NCBI RefSeq assembly: GCF_000236805.1
Contig: NZ_AGFX01000020.1
Span: forward strand, 62,001 to 126,000
Direction: 5' to 3'
DNA: 64,000 nt
From: Paenibacillus peoriae KCTC 3763
GTDB taxonomy: Bacteria > Bacillota > Bacilli > Paenibacillales > Paenibacillaceae
Positions 35,970 to 45,379 of the stretch are shown piece by piece (position 1 is the stretch's first letter; each line of letters begins with the position of its first letter). The notes under the pieces were generated by a model. The model did not search any database and was not told the DNA's origin. It saw only the letters and a program-made list of their open reading frames with translations. A program made the position numbers and the translations under genes.

Positions 35970-36587
35970 ATGGAGTATATGGACGAGCAAATCTTAGCAT
36001 TAATGAACTCATTAAAGCAAGAGAAGTTATCTGTATCTATAAAAGACTGGTCAACGATTTCACTGCAGACGTTAATACATTTAGACGGTGAGACTGTTTC
36101 TTTAACCGAACGCCTTTTGCTGAATGAGCGGATATCCATGACCATGCCGAAAACGTTTAAGAAAATGGAGGAAGAAGATGCTTTGTTGAAGTATCCATCT
36201 TGCCATCGACCGGGACTTATTTTTGCGAATAATACGGGTACAACTAATCTCACATTTAACCATACATCAAGTGAGCTTTTGGAGTCCGAGATGGAGCTAT
36301 TTAAGAATGAAATGGTCCATATACTTAAAAATACAGAGAGGCTTATGGAATGGTATGGAGACGGCATCATTCGTATTCAAAATCAGTTGGCTGGATATTG
36401 CGAATTTATAACACCTACTTTGAGTACTCCGGTCTACAATTTGGCTTGTTTTGTCACATTAGAGGAGCGTGCTCTTATCATTACTTTTAACTGTATGGAA
36501 GAAGAGGTTAAACTTTGGCGGCCGATAGCGAAAGGTTTGATGGGTTCTTTAGTAATTCAAGCCAAAAGGGAAGGTGAGTTAATATGA
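35970..36587 (+). CDS. DcrB/Eag-like effector-loading adaptor candidate
   Basis: 205 residues, ribosome site AAAGGAG at 35954-35960. A cytoplasmic alpha/beta protein; the region from about 45 to 200 (RISMTMPKTFKKMEEEDALL, then YNLACFVTLEERALIITFNC, then LWRPIAKGLMGSLVI) has the strand-helix-strand order and closing helix of the DcrB/DUF1795 fold used by Eag chaperones that load T6SS effectors on VgrG. Its stop overlaps the start of the VgrG gene (ATGA), exactly the position expected for such an adaptor. From here rightward the codon usage becomes visibly more A/T rich. The family assignment needs a profile search. Confidence 0.55.
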   Translation: MEYMDEQILALMNSLKQEKLSVSIKDWSTISLQTLIHLDGETVSLTERLLLNERISMTMPKTFKKMEEEDALLKYPSCHRPGLIFANNTGTTNLTFNHTSSELLESEMELFKNEMVHILKNTERLMEWYGDGIIRIQNQLAGYCEFITPTLSTPVYNLACFVTLEERALIITFNCMEEEVKLWRPIAKGLMGSLVIQAKREGELI

Positions 36588-38008
36588 AGGTTTTAAGTAC
36601 AACATACAGCAATGTGCAAATTACACCCTATCAATTAGTTAATCTACATGAGTTAATTATTGAGAAGCAATTGAACCATCACACACGTTTAAAATTCACT
36701 GCCATTGTACCCGAAGAACTGAAGGATACCTACGTAGAAATGACTGAGGCAGATTCTTTAATAGAGGTATCCCAGATTACAGAGGAAGGCGAACGTTTAT
36801 TGATATTTAGTGGTACAGTGTTGGATATTGAAGTGAAATTCGTACGAGGAGTATACTATCTTGAAGTTGAGGCTATATCTCATACCTACAGGCTTGACAT
36901 ATGTAAGAAGAGTCGTTCATTTCAAGATAAACATATGAAAATGGCTGGACTATTGAAGGTTATTGCTAACGATTATCCTGGAATTGATATTATTGACTCA
37001 GCAACCGCAGGAGCATCATTAAATCAACTAACAATACAGTACCGCGAAACAGATTGGGAGTTTCTTAAACGGATTGCTTCACGTTATCATACATCTCTCA
37101 TGCCAGCTTCTACGTTTAGCACCCCCAAATTCTATTTTGGTGTGGAAGAAGTTAATGCCCCAGTGAACTTGGAAAATTATCATTATACCATTAGTAAACG
37201 TATGTCTTCCTTCCGCTATTTTTCTGAAAATGGTACAGCTACTATCCAAGAAAACCATTTTATAGACTATGTTGTAGAGACTAATCATGTCCTTGAACTA
37301 GGGAACCAAGTAATTTTTCATGGGAAAACCTTGTTTGTATATAAAGCAATAACTGAAATGAGCAAAGGGATACTGAAGTGCATTTATACATTGACATCAC
37401 ATGAAGGTCTTCGCCATAAGGAAATTTTTAATGAACAAATGATCGGTTTATCGTTGCAGGGTAAGGTTATAGCGCTCCAGAGAGACAGAGTTAAGGTGCA
37501 TCTTGAAATAGATTTAGTTCAAGCTAAAGATAAAGCGCATTGGTTCCCTTATGCAACAGGTTATACAGCTGAAGGACACAGTGGATGGTACGTTATGCCT
37601 GAAATAGGTGATACTGTAAGAGTGTATTTTCCAGCACATCAGGAGCAAGAGGGTTTTGCCAGTAGTTCGGCCCGTCAAGATCGCACTAAAGATGGATACA
37701 ACAAGATTGACAGTCCTGATACCAAGATTTTTCGTACACCGCATGGCAAGGAAATTCGAATGACACCTGATGAGATTGTAATTACAGGTAAAGATGGGGC
37801 CATTTTTATCCAGTTGAATCAAGGAAACGGAATTCAAATTGTAAGTGACAAGGCTATCCATTTTTCTGCTGGAGGAAATATTCATATGAGTGCCGGTAAA
37901 AAAATAAAAATTTCTGCCGGAGAGGAAGTTGCCCTATCTAGCCAGAGCAGCAACATCGTGCTCGGTGGTGATACTAGTGTAATCGGTAGTGAAGTGAAGA
38001 CAAACTGA
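36584..38008 (+). CDS. VgrG/gp27-gp5-like spike protein
   Basis: 474 residues. The N-terminal gp27-like domains (about 1-290) contain the family-typical YRETDWEFLKRIASRYHTSL. A gp5-like OB fold follows (LQGKVIALQRDRVKVHLEID, FPYATGYTAEGHSGWYVMPE), then a short triple-stranded beta-helix predicted from the repeated AGGNIHMSAGKKIKISAGEE. In contractile systems such trimers form the spike on the tube tip. This copy ends at the needle and carries no effector extension, so it is the plain structural spike. It is followed by the PAAR-like gene that would cap it. Confidence 0.88.
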   Translation: MKVLSTTYSNVQITPYQLVNLHELIIEKQLNHHTRLKFTAIVPEELKDTYVEMTEADSLIEVSQITEEGERLLIFSGTVLDIEVKFVRGVYYLEVEAISHTYRLDICKKSRSFQDKHMKMAGLLKVIANDYPGIDIIDSATAGASLNQLTIQYRETDWEFLKRIASRYHTSLMPASTFSTPKFYFGVEEVNAPVNLENYHYTISKRMSSFRYFSENGTATIQENHFIDYVVETNHVLELGNQVIFHGKTLFVYKAITEMSKGILKCIYTLTSHEGLRHKEIFNEQMIGLSLQGKVIALQRDRVKVHLEIDLVQAKDKAHWFPYATGYTAEGHSGWYVMPEIGDTVRVYFPAHQEQEGFASSSARQDRTKDGYNKIDSPDTKIFRTPHGKEIRMTPDEIVITGKDGAIFIQLNQGNGIQIVSDKAIHFSAGGNIHMSAGKKIKISAGEEVALSSQSSNIVLGGDTSVIGSEVKTN

Positions 38009-38034
38009 TTGCTTAAAGTATAGGAGGTAGCAGG

Positions 38035-38457
38035 ATGGCAGAAGAACAAATGATTTTACAGGCCAATTCAGCTGACAAGAAAGGTTATGTTGTTGCAGGA
38101 GCAATATTAAAATGTAGCTTTGGTACGCAACCGACGCGACTCAAGCGTCCATTCAGTCATGGAGTCTATATCAAGGATAAAGCGCAAATGAACGTGAGTG
38201 ACTATTTGCCGGGTGATAATATTTCAGGTTTTGGACGTTGTTTCAGCCTTACTAATCCCGCAGTTTTAAATAGCAATATGGTTGATATTTACGGTGTGAA
38301 AAAAGCCCCCTGTATTCCAATGATTACAAAGCCATGGATAGGTGGAAAAAAGGATGTCTTGGTGGAAGGACAGGCTTCGCTAACAGACCAGTGTTCAAAC
38401 TCATGTTTATACTGTGGGTTCATAAGTATTGAGAACGATGGCCAGAATTTGGATTGA
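38035..38457 (+). CDS. DUF4280 PAAR-like spike-tip protein
   Basis: 140 residues with AGGAGGTAG upstream. Matches DUF4280, a PAAR-like family: YVVAGAILKCSFGTQPTRLK at the start, then GFGRCFSLTNPAVL, APCIPMITKPWIGGKKDVLV and a cysteine-rich end. PAAR proteins sharpen the VgrG tip and bind a metal ion through His/Cys; several cysteines are conserved here (about 32, 72, 92, 124, 128, 131). Lying between the two VgrG genes, it could cap either of them. Confidence 0.88.
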   Translation: MAEEQMILQANSADKKGYVVAGAILKCSFGTQPTRLKRPFSHGVYIKDKAQMNVSDYLPGDNISGFGRCFSLTNPAVLNSNMVDIYGVKKAPCIPMITKPWIGGKKDVLVEGQASLTDQCSNSCLYCGFISIENDGQNLD

Positions 38458-38524
38458 ATTTTTAATCCAATAGATATTTTGCAACTTTTTTAGGTGATGT
38501 TGTAAGAGAGGGGGAATATACTCA

Positions 38525-41500
38525 GTGAGCCAAGTTGAGAAAATATCGAGTTATCAGAGTTTAGAATTTGTCGGCATTTATCCTATACAACATATAGAAC
38601 AACTGCATATTGAACGGAATTTAAATGATCACGCTTTCCTACAAATTCGGGGGATTTTTCCAGAAGGAGAGCAGGCTCGTTTGATTCAAATGGAGGGTGC
38701 CTCCGAGTCTGTAGAGGTGATTCAAAAAGATGAGCATGGTAAGCGTCTGAGGACATTATTTCATGGGGAAATTACGCATGTGAATTTGAATACTGTTCGT
38801 GATATTTATTATATTGAGATAGAAGCGGTATCACATACGATTCAGTTGGATATAAAGCCTATTACCCGATCTTTTCAAGATCGCAATCTAACCTATGAAA
38901 AGTTACAAAGACATATTCTTTCCAAGTATGAAGGATCGGATATTATTGATACTGTATCTCAAAATACCAAATTAAGAGAGTTTACTTTACAATATAGAGA
39001 AACGGATTGGGCTTTTTTAAAACGGATGGCTTCACGGTTCGGAGGTGTTTTGGTACCAGAAATTGCTGCTGAAACACCTAAGTTTTGGTTCGGTATGCCT
39101 GAAGGAAATGTAGGTGAATTAGATGAGGTGACGTATAGCACAAAACGGAGCTTTGCTGCAATAAGAGGAGAAGGGGACATGATTGAGGCATCAGCTTCAT
39201 CCCATAAGACCTGTTATACTGTAGAAAGTGGACAGTATTTCCGGCCGGGAGATTGTCTGCGTTTTCGAGGCAAAGAGCTTGTTGTAACACGGATTGTGTC
39301 CACAATACGTAGTGGATTACTGTTGCATGAATACACATTAGTCCAGAGCGAGGGAATACGACAAAACCTCTGTTATAATGCCCAGATTTGTGGTGCGTCT
39401 TTGGAAGGTAAAGTTATCGAGGTTATGGGAGACCAAGTGCGTGTACATCTGAGCATTGATGAACAACAAAATAAGAGTGAGGCATCATGGTTTCCTTACG
39501 ACACAGGATTCTCAGCAGAGGGGCATACTGGATGGTACGTTATGCCTGAGCTAGGTGATACAGTACAATTGCAATTCCCAAATGAACGAGAGTCGGAAGG
39601 ATTTGTGAAGAGTTCTATACGGCGTAATAAGTCATCCACTCCCAAATTGACTGTTCCTGACGTTAAGTATTGGGGGACCAACCGAGGTAAGGAACTGAAG
39701 CTAAGTCCATCTGAAGTTTTGGTGACGGCGAAGATGAATAAGGTGTATATCCAACTAGATCAAAATGGAGTGCAAGTTCAAAGTGAAGGTGAACTGTCCA
39801 TCTACGCTGGAAGGACGTTAACGTTGGATGCAGGTACTAAACTGAGTATGCAGGCTGGGGAGTCTATATATATGCAGGCAGCGAGGAGCAGTTTGATACT
39901 TGATGGAGAGACTGATCTTCGCTCATCCCAAGTAAAGCTGGATGGAATTATAAAGCGTCCTGTATATGTTGCCGATCTAGCTCCCGTACCAGAACCTCCA
40001 CTCATGACGGTGCAAGCCTATAATGAAGTGAATGCATCTCAGAGCAAGCCTGCTCCTGGGAAAACCGTAGCCAAGATGAACCCGAAGTCGGGGATTTTGG
40101 ACGGAATACTTAGCATGGTCCAAACGTGTCTAAGTGTAGCAGGTATGATTCCCATGGTTGGATCTGTGGCAACAGTGTTAAATACGGGCGTAAACGTATA
40201 TAAAAAGAATTATACGAAAGCAGGTTTATCGCTACTGGCAAGCGTACCTAAAACTGTTGCTCCCCCTAATCCATTGAATGCCCATTATCTATTGACTAAT
40301 TCTTTACTAGCTCGTGGGGCAGCGGGGGATAAGAAAGCATTAAACGAATGGGTAAAGAGAGTGAATGCACTACCTAAACCACAAGAGAAAATTTCAGAGT
40401 ATGAGAAAAGACAAAGGGAGTTAACAGCCACTTACCCTTCAAATCCTACATTGAAATGGATGAAGAAGAATATTCTAGTTCCTTGGGCTGATGGGATTAA
40501 TTATTTTCTACTAGAAACTACTGCGGGTAAAACGATTGAGCGTTTCAGTACTTCATCTGCTGCTGCTATTGGCAGTCCCGTAGACTATGAGGTAGCATCA
40601 ACGGGAAATGAAACGGTAGATAAAATAGGTGATTTTGCAGGGAACATTGCAGGGAATTTTTTAACTCCGGTTGGGCCTGGTATCAAAGGGCAAGGGTTTT
40701 ATTCAGGCACAGTTAAAATTGCAGAAAGCACTTTGGCCACTAAAGCAGGACAGGCTGTTGAAAACAAATTAGCAAACGGTCTAGGGAAAGTAATGAACCC
40801 AGAGGTATCCCAAAAGATTTCTAACGGGATTCTTACAGGGAGCATATCTGGTGGATTACAATCTGTTGGCCTTTCTCTGACTCATGATCGCTCAAAGAGT
40901 GACGAATTAGCAGAAGCCTTAGTGACGGGGGCGACACTTGGAGGGGTGCTAGGTGGAGCTATTGCGGGACTAGGTCCTTTAGTGAAATCGAACATGGGAA
41001 AAGTGTACACATCGGCAAGACAGCTGACAAGTAACGGCAAGCCTGCTCAAATGCTATCGTTGCTCAAACAAAGAATGAAAGTTCAAGCTTCTCCCAAGAT
41101 CAATTCGGCGAAAACTGTCCCCGAAGGGAAAATTAAAGTTACCACCAAACCAGCCAAAGTTAAACCACGTCTGAACACAAGTGGAGCAGGTAAATATAAG
41201 GTTTCATCTTCCAATATTAACCATACGGGATCTATCCCCAAAGGGAAGATCAATATAACTGCCAAGCCATCCAGTGCAAGTATTAAACTTACACCTCCCA
41301 AAGTGAGCAAACTAAAGGAGATGCCGCTCGAAACTAAGGGGACGAGTAAAGGTGGTGGTGTAGATTCTAAGATAGGTGTAGTAAGTGAGGGGTCGGGTGG
41401 TCAAAATTTACTATCAAGTATAGGGAAAGTAGATGAGTCACCCTCTACAATTAAATATTTGGAAGACAGTATTAGAAATGAGCCGTTTGAGCATGGTCTG

Positions 41501-41911
41501 TTTTTTAATAAAGATGGTAATGTGATAAGTAGATTAGTTTCTAATGGCGAACAAGCAAAAATTGATCTTTCTTCGTATAAAAATATAGCAAAGGATGCTA
41601 CATTTACACATAATCATCCTAATAGCAGTAGGTTTAGTATTGCAGATTTAGAAACAGCAGTACATTTCGATATGGCAGAAATAAGGGCTGTGACTCCAAA
41701 TGGGGTAACGTTTAGTCTTAAGCGAGGAACTGGTGGATGGGATATCAATCCGCTTGATGTTGAGAAAATTTTCAAACAAACACAAAGAGAACTTTCTAGT
41801 GACCCTATGGCTCAAGCATTATATAAAGAAGGTAACACAGAGGCAGTATGGGATATACTATATAGTAATATGGCGGGAAAAATTGGAGGGGAGTTTAATG
41901 TTTATAAATAA
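38525..41911 (+). CDS. VgrG spike fused to pre-toxin region and JAMM/JAB-like toxin candidate
   Basis: 1128 residues, GTG start with AGAGGGGGAA upstream. Residues 1-480 repeat the VgrG layout of the 474-residue spike (YRETDWAFLKRMASRFGGVL, OB fold, then YAGRTLTLDAGTKLSMQAGE needle). A Pro-rich linker leads to a 300-residue glycine/alanine-rich amphipathic region (about 515-820; GGVLGGAIAGLGPLV) like pre-toxin or translocation segments. A Lys-rich linker with two imperfect repeats (VPEGKIKVTTKP, IPKGKINITAKP) precedes the end domain. This carries FEHGLFF (about 987) and HNHPNSSRFSIAD (about 1028-1040), close to the JAMM motif E...HxHP...SxxD of zinc isopeptidases. It is a specialised-effector VgrG. 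The overlapping next gene is its probable immunity. Confidence 0.85.
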   Translation: MSQVEKISSYQSLEFVGIYPIQHIEQLHIERNLNDHAFLQIRGIFPEGEQARLIQMEGASESVEVIQKDEHGKRLRTLFHGEITHVNLNTVRDIYYIEIEAVSHTIQLDIKPITRSFQDRNLTYEKLQRHILSKYEGSDIIDTVSQNTKLREFTLQYRETDWAFLKRMASRFGGVLVPEIAAETPKFWFGMPEGNVGELDEVTYSTKRSFAAIRGEGDMIEASASSHKTCYTVESGQYFRPGDCLRFRGKELVVTRIVSTIRSGLLLHEYTLVQSEGIRQNLCYNAQICGASLEGKVIEVMGDQVRVHLSIDEQQNKSEASWFPYDTGFSAEGHTGWYVMPELGDTVQLQFPNERESEGFVKSSIRRNKSSTPKLTVPDVKYWGTNRGKELKLSPSEVLVTAKMNKVYIQLDQNGVQVQSEGELSIYAGRTLTLDAGTKLSMQAGESIYMQAARSSLILDGETDLRSSQVKLDGIIKRPVYVADLAPVPEPPLMTVQAYNEVNASQSKPAPGKTVAKMNPKSGILDGILSMVQTCLSVAGMIPMVGSVATVLNTGVNVYKKNYTKAGLSLLASVPKTVAPPNPLNAHYLLTNSLLARGAAGDKKALNEWVKRVNALPKPQEKISEYEKRQRELTATYPSNPTLKWMKKNILVPWADGINYFLLETTAGKTIERFSTSSAAAIGSPVDYEVASTGNETVDKIGDFAGNIAGNFLTPVGPGIKGQGFYSGTVKIAESTLATKAGQAVENKLANGLGKVMNPEVSQKISNGILTGSISGGLQSVGLSLTHDRSKSDELAEALVTGATLGGVLGGAIAGLGPLVKSNMGKVYTSARQLTSNGKPAQMLSLLKQRMKVQASPKINSAKTVPEGKIKVTTKPAKVKPRLNTSGAGKYKVSSSNINHTGSIPKGKINITAKPSSASIKLTPPKVSKLKEMPLETKGTSKGGGVDSKIGVVSEGSGGQNLLSSIGKVDESPSTIKYLEDSIRNEPFEHGLFFNKDGNVISRLVSNGEQAKIDLSSYKNIAKDATFTHNHPNSSRFSIADLETAVHFDMAEIRAVTPNGVTFSLKRGTGGWDINPLDVEKIFKQTQRELSSDPMAQALYKEGNTEAVWDILYSNMAGKIGGEFNVYK

Positions 41912-42401
41912 TGACGAAAGCATTAATGCGAAATTTCTTTATAGAAAACCTGTAGTTATTGGGGTATTGGACGATAGTGATAATGATCCCAATGATATGA
42001 GCTGGATGGTTGATAACTCGTGGGAATTGTTAAAAGTAAAATTTTCAGAAAGTTCTTTTCAGGAGTTAGTTATAGGATTGGTTGAAATATTTAGAAGGGG
42101 ACAACCGAACTACTCATCACTTGGTGAAATGTTTGGTAACGATACAAAGGTGGAGGGGGATGTCGAGAAAGTAGTATACAATATAACCAATATTGAAAGA
42201 AATTTAAATGATATTATAAGAGTCGAGATGTACCTAGACCCTATGAATCGAAATATTAAAGATCTAATTTTATATGTTCAGGAAGGGTTAGATATGTTAA
42301 CACTTAAAGAAATGCTTAACGAAAAATATGAGGGTTTATCCATTGATTTAAATGGCAAGTTTATTATTACAGATAGGGATTACAGGATCATCATTATATA
42401 A
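41898..42401 (+). CDS. Probable immunity protein for the VgrG-JAB toxin candidate
   Basis: 167 residues from the ATG at 41898, which overlaps the toxin gene by 14 bases and follows GGAGGGGAG at 41885-41893. Acidic, alpha/beta, no signal or membrane segment (MFINNDESINAKFLYRKP, NIKDLILYVQEGLDMLTLKE). No family recognised. Tight overlap with a toxin-tipped gene, small size and acidity fit an immunity protein. A/T-rich codons match the toxin end, so the pair probably arrived together. Confidence 0.68.
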   Translation: MFINNDESINAKFLYRKPVVIGVLDDSDNDPNDMSWMVDNSWELLKVKFSESSFQELVIGLVEIFRRGQPNYSSLGEMFGNDTKVEGDVEKVVYNITNIERNLNDIIRVEMYLDPMNRNIKDLILYVQEGLDMLTLKEMLNEKYEGLSIDLNGKFIITDRDYRIIII

Positions 42402-42985
42402 AATAATTGTCAAACCGAGTCGAGTCTGCCAAGGAAATAAAGTGTAATCTTTGAAATTGAATCTATTAAGTGCTGAACGGCGGCTGATGAAAGTAACCCC
42501 CACCCAGTGCCGATTGAGTCGGGCGGCTAAGCCCAAACAGACTTAACTCATGTAATACCCGTATAAAGATTTCATCATTTCGATTGTACGCACATCAATG
42601 CTTAAATTTTATACCCTAAATAACGTAATAGCATTTCATTGAACAGGTTGATTATGGTTAGATACCACCATGATTAACCTGTTTTTTGTTATCTTCGTTT
42701 TCTCCACGATTTATCAAAATCTTTCGCAACTGTAGAATACACCGCCCCGATGGATATAGTGCTAGAGACATTGCACCCAAATTGCAGGATAGTGCGACCA
42801 CTATATTGTCAGGATGAATCTGAGTTATGTCCGCAACGAATTCGACAAAAGTAACGATTTTTATTGTGTAAGGCTGATCTGGTGACGACCAGTTAACGTA
42901 TAACAGACAGGGTAACGGTTTAAAGTCTAGCCACCTGTCCTCTAATTAAGCCAGAAATTCATGAAAAAATCGGGAGGGGCGGCAC
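42402..42985. other. Non-coding, decayed stretch after the toxin/immunity pair
   Basis: 584 bases with no intact gene. It holds a hairpin terminator (42642-42687) and short open stretches broken by stops, for example YSARDIAPKLQDSATTIL near 42757, which looks like the remains of a helix-turn-helix segment. Composition and broken frames suggest remnants of mobile DNA. Nothing else is supported. Confidence 0.5.
42642..42687 (+). terminator. Intrinsic terminator
   Basis: AACAGGTTGATTATGGT pairs with ACCATGATTAACCTGTT (one mismatch) around a short loop, followed by six T. It lies 240 bases after the immunity gene and may end the whole locus. Confidence 0.82.
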
Positions 42986-43276
42986 ATGAAAGGGGTTGCG
43001 GTATCTATTGACCGCATTGTCATTGGCTTTACAGACGTCTATTGGGACTTCTTCAATGAGTTTCATAAACGACTCTGTCACTTCTACGGAGTCAAGATGA
43101 CAGTGGGTGAAAGAAGATTTCAATACCGCATCAGAATCAATACGGGTAAACACTTCTTGCATATCTCCTACAAGATTATCTTTGGATCGGCTACACTAAG
43201 TTGGACAGATAACGGCCACAACGGCAGTCATAGCTGGAGCCACGGCAATGACTGTTGCAGCCAGCGAGTACAGTGA
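42986..43276 (+). CDS. Orphan N-terminal fragment, replication-initiator-like
   Basis: 96 residues with a strong ribosome site (GGGAGGGGCGG). The first 67 residues look like a real protein start (VSIDRIVIGFTDVYWDFFNE, RRFQYRIRINTGKHFLHISY) of the kind seen in Rep_trans-type replication initiators of small plasmids and ICEs; this is a weak recognition. From about 43195 the reading frame runs into the Rhs fragment in the wrong frame, so the final residues are artefactual. It is best read as the 5' stump of a gene cut by a recombination joint near 43190-43200. Confidence 0.35.
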   Translation: MKGVAVSIDRIVIGFTDVYWDFFNEFHKRLCHFYGVKMTVGERRFQYRIRINTGKHFLHISYKIIFGSATLSWTDNGHNGSHSWSHGNDCCSQRVQ

Positions 43277-44396
43277 AGGAACTAGCGACATCGCTAAAGC
43301 CAGACAAGGTGATCTGTCCCAGTCTTATAATTTTGCACGGGATACGTGGCTTGGCGGGAATAAGGAACTCTATAATGCTGTAAAATACGGATCCGTTATG
43401 GTTGCAGCGGGCGGAACTTTTGTGTTGACAGGCGGAGCTGCAAGTCTTATTATGCCCGCTATTGGCGGTGGACTTAATTTAGGGATAACATTGGGTTTTG
43501 ATCGAAATCTTCGGCCTGGTGAAACTTTACTAAGCCATTACATGAGTAGCTTTACCAACGGGTTCGTCAGCGGTGGAATAGCCGGGAAATTTTTTAGTGG
43601 ATTAAAATGTGGTGCCAGTGCAATCAACATATACTCACGGAGCGTGGCTGCGGGCTTTACCGCCGGAACGGTTCAGGATGTGATGAGTACTGGACAAACA
43701 GATGTAACGTCTAATCTGACCCGAAGTGCGGTAGGGGGCGCTTTTTCCTTTTTGGGCAATACCAAGGCAAGCACCTATGTTTCTTCCGTGGTAGGAGATA
43801 TGGTAGGGTCCATGGCCGATGACTATCGAAAGCATGGGAATGTGAAGGAATCGCTAACGATCGACAATTTAAAAAAGTCCCTGATATCCAGCCTCGCCAA
43901 TCTCGTTACACGTTCAGATCCGGTAGATGTTGTTAAAGGCAGATTTTATTTTACGGCGACAGATTTGGTGGTTTATGATATTGGCCCGTCGATTGAGATG
44001 GTCCGTACATATAACTCCATTCATCGGGTTGCAGGGGCAACGGGCAAAGGATTTACTTTTACCTATGAAAGCTCGCTCCAACGGGTGAAGGATCATATTC
44101 TGGTCATATGTACAGACGGACACTATGAAAGCTTTATTCTTCAGGGTGACCAATGGGTTAACGAGAGGGGAGGCAAGCAGGAATATGCTCTCACGGAGAA
44201 CATTGGAATGCGGGAGTATGTATTGCAGGATCTGCAACGTAATGCATACGTGTACGATTTCGAAGGTCGTCTGTTACGCATAACCGATCGTTCCGGGAAC
44301 CAGACCGTACTTCATTATAACCATGATGGACTGTACAAGTTGACCACGCCAGGCGGAAAAGAAATCAAATTCACTTATGAAGCCGGCAAGCTGTAG
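43200..44396 (+). pseudogene. Rhs/DUF6531 polymorphic toxin fragment, truncated at both ends
   Basis: The frame is open from 43200 (ITATTAVIAGATAMTVAASE precedes the first ATG at 43248) and stops at 44396. It holds a hydrophobic pre-Rhs region (VAAGGTFVLTGGAASLIMPA), then the DUF6531 motif DPVDVVKGRFYFTATDLVVY, then the first YD-type repeats (YDFEGRLLRITDRSGNQTVL). Rhs proteins normally run for over 1000 further residues of YD repeats to a variable C-terminal toxin. Here both the N-terminal trafficking part and the shell/toxin are missing, so the product cannot work. It abuts the replication-initiator-like stump on the left and IS30 debris on the right. Confidence 0.82.
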
Positions 44397-44462
44397 TTAT
44401 TTGGTTTGATCACTTTCAAATGTTATCGGTGATGTTATACCACGGATCCGGGACACGTTTGA

Positions 44463-44865
44463 AGCCAGGTCCGTCATCCAGACCAGATAGGTAAGTCGAT
44501 TCAGCAACGTCCGAAAGAGATTCGTTCCCGTGAGACGTGGGGTCACTGGGAACTCGATATGGTGGTATCCAGCCGCGGAAAAAGCAAAGTCTGTCTAGAA
44601 TCTGGTTAAACGGAAAACGCGACTGTACACCGCTATAAAGATGCCTGACTGAACTGCTCTTTCCATGGAAGTCGCCTTCGGAGTCGGTGCATCCCAATTC
44701 TCTCAGGGGATGTTTCAAACGCCTACCGTGGGCCGTGGTAAGGAGTTTGTTAGCGTCTTTGGAGTCTATTTACAACCTGGAGGTCTATTTTGCGGATCCG
44801 TATTCTTTCCGGGGCAATGGGGTTCGAATGAGAATGGGAACGGGCTGAGAAGGAATACAATATAA
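44463..44865 (+). mobile_element. Decayed IS30-family transposase remnant
   Basis: Frame-corrected translation gives an IS30-type catalytic core: RPKEIRSRETWGHWELDMVV then SSRGKSKVCL (about 44510-44600), then RKTRLYTAIKMPD-stop-TALSMEVAFGV (about 44613-44690), TVGRGKEF and VYFADPYS, then after a frameshift GQWGSNENGNGL. The DDE residues of this family sit in the GHWE-D, RGKEF and NENGNGL segments. At least one stop and two frameshifts make it dead. Inverted terminal repeats were not located. The insertion probably destroyed the 3' end of the Rhs gene. Confidence 0.82.
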
Positions 44866-44912
44866 CAGTTCGGTGATAAAATTATTGGGATATGAGGTAG
44901 GGAGGAACAATT

Positions 44913-45308
44913 ATGTATGAAAAAAATGTTGTAAGAGAATTATTGATCGATTCAACACATGGTATACAGAAGGCTAAAACATATTTCGAAGAGAGGTTTG
45001 ATGACAAGTTATTACTGGATTTATTGGTAGAATTTGCTTTGGGTGATTACTCAACTGATGCTTCAATGACGGCTTCATATTGGATATCCCAATTTTCTGA
45101 GGACTTACTTCGTGGTATCGAAGAAAATTTATTGGTTCTCCAGCAGTATGAATTAAATAGTATTTCAGTTCACGCGCTGGTGGCGCTCGGAAAAATTCAA
45201 TCCACAAGAGGATTAAAGTTCCTTTTAGAGAATAAAATAGCTCCAAAGTTACATTGGGAAGCAGTTGCACTTGAATATCATCTGAAAAATTTGATATTTA
45301 TAGAATAA
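44913..45308 (+). CDS. Orphan small protein, probable immunity protein
   Basis: 131 residues, intact, with AGGTAGGGAGGA upstream. All-helical, HEAT-like in pattern (IQKAKTYFEERFDDKLLLDL, ISVHALVALGKIQSTRGLKF), acidic and cytoplasmic. No family recognised. Its place behind a broken Rhs toxin gene suggests it was the immunity protein of the lost Rhs C-terminal toxin and is kept as an orphan. A terminator follows 30 bases after the stop. Confidence 0.6.
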   Translation: MYEKNVVRELLIDSTHGIQKAKTYFEERFDDKLLLDLLVEFALGDYSTDASMTASYWISQFSEDLLRGIEENLLVLQQYELNSISVHALVALGKIQSTRGLKFLLENKIAPKLHWEAVALEYHLKNLIFIE

Positions 45309-45338
45309 ACGGATCGACCGGACTTCACCGCTTTCAAA

Positions 45339-45379
45339 AGCTTATTCCAACTTGATCCAACGAGAGGAATAAGCTTTTT
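45339..45379 (+). terminator. Intrinsic terminator after orphan immunity gene
   Basis: GCTTATTCC pairs perfectly with GGAATAAGC around a 19-base loop, with A before and T after the stem, so it may work on either strand. Confidence 0.82.

Noticed and set aside
44463-44865. Intact IS30 insertion sequence
   Set aside because: The transposase has a stop and frameshifts and terminal repeats could not be located.
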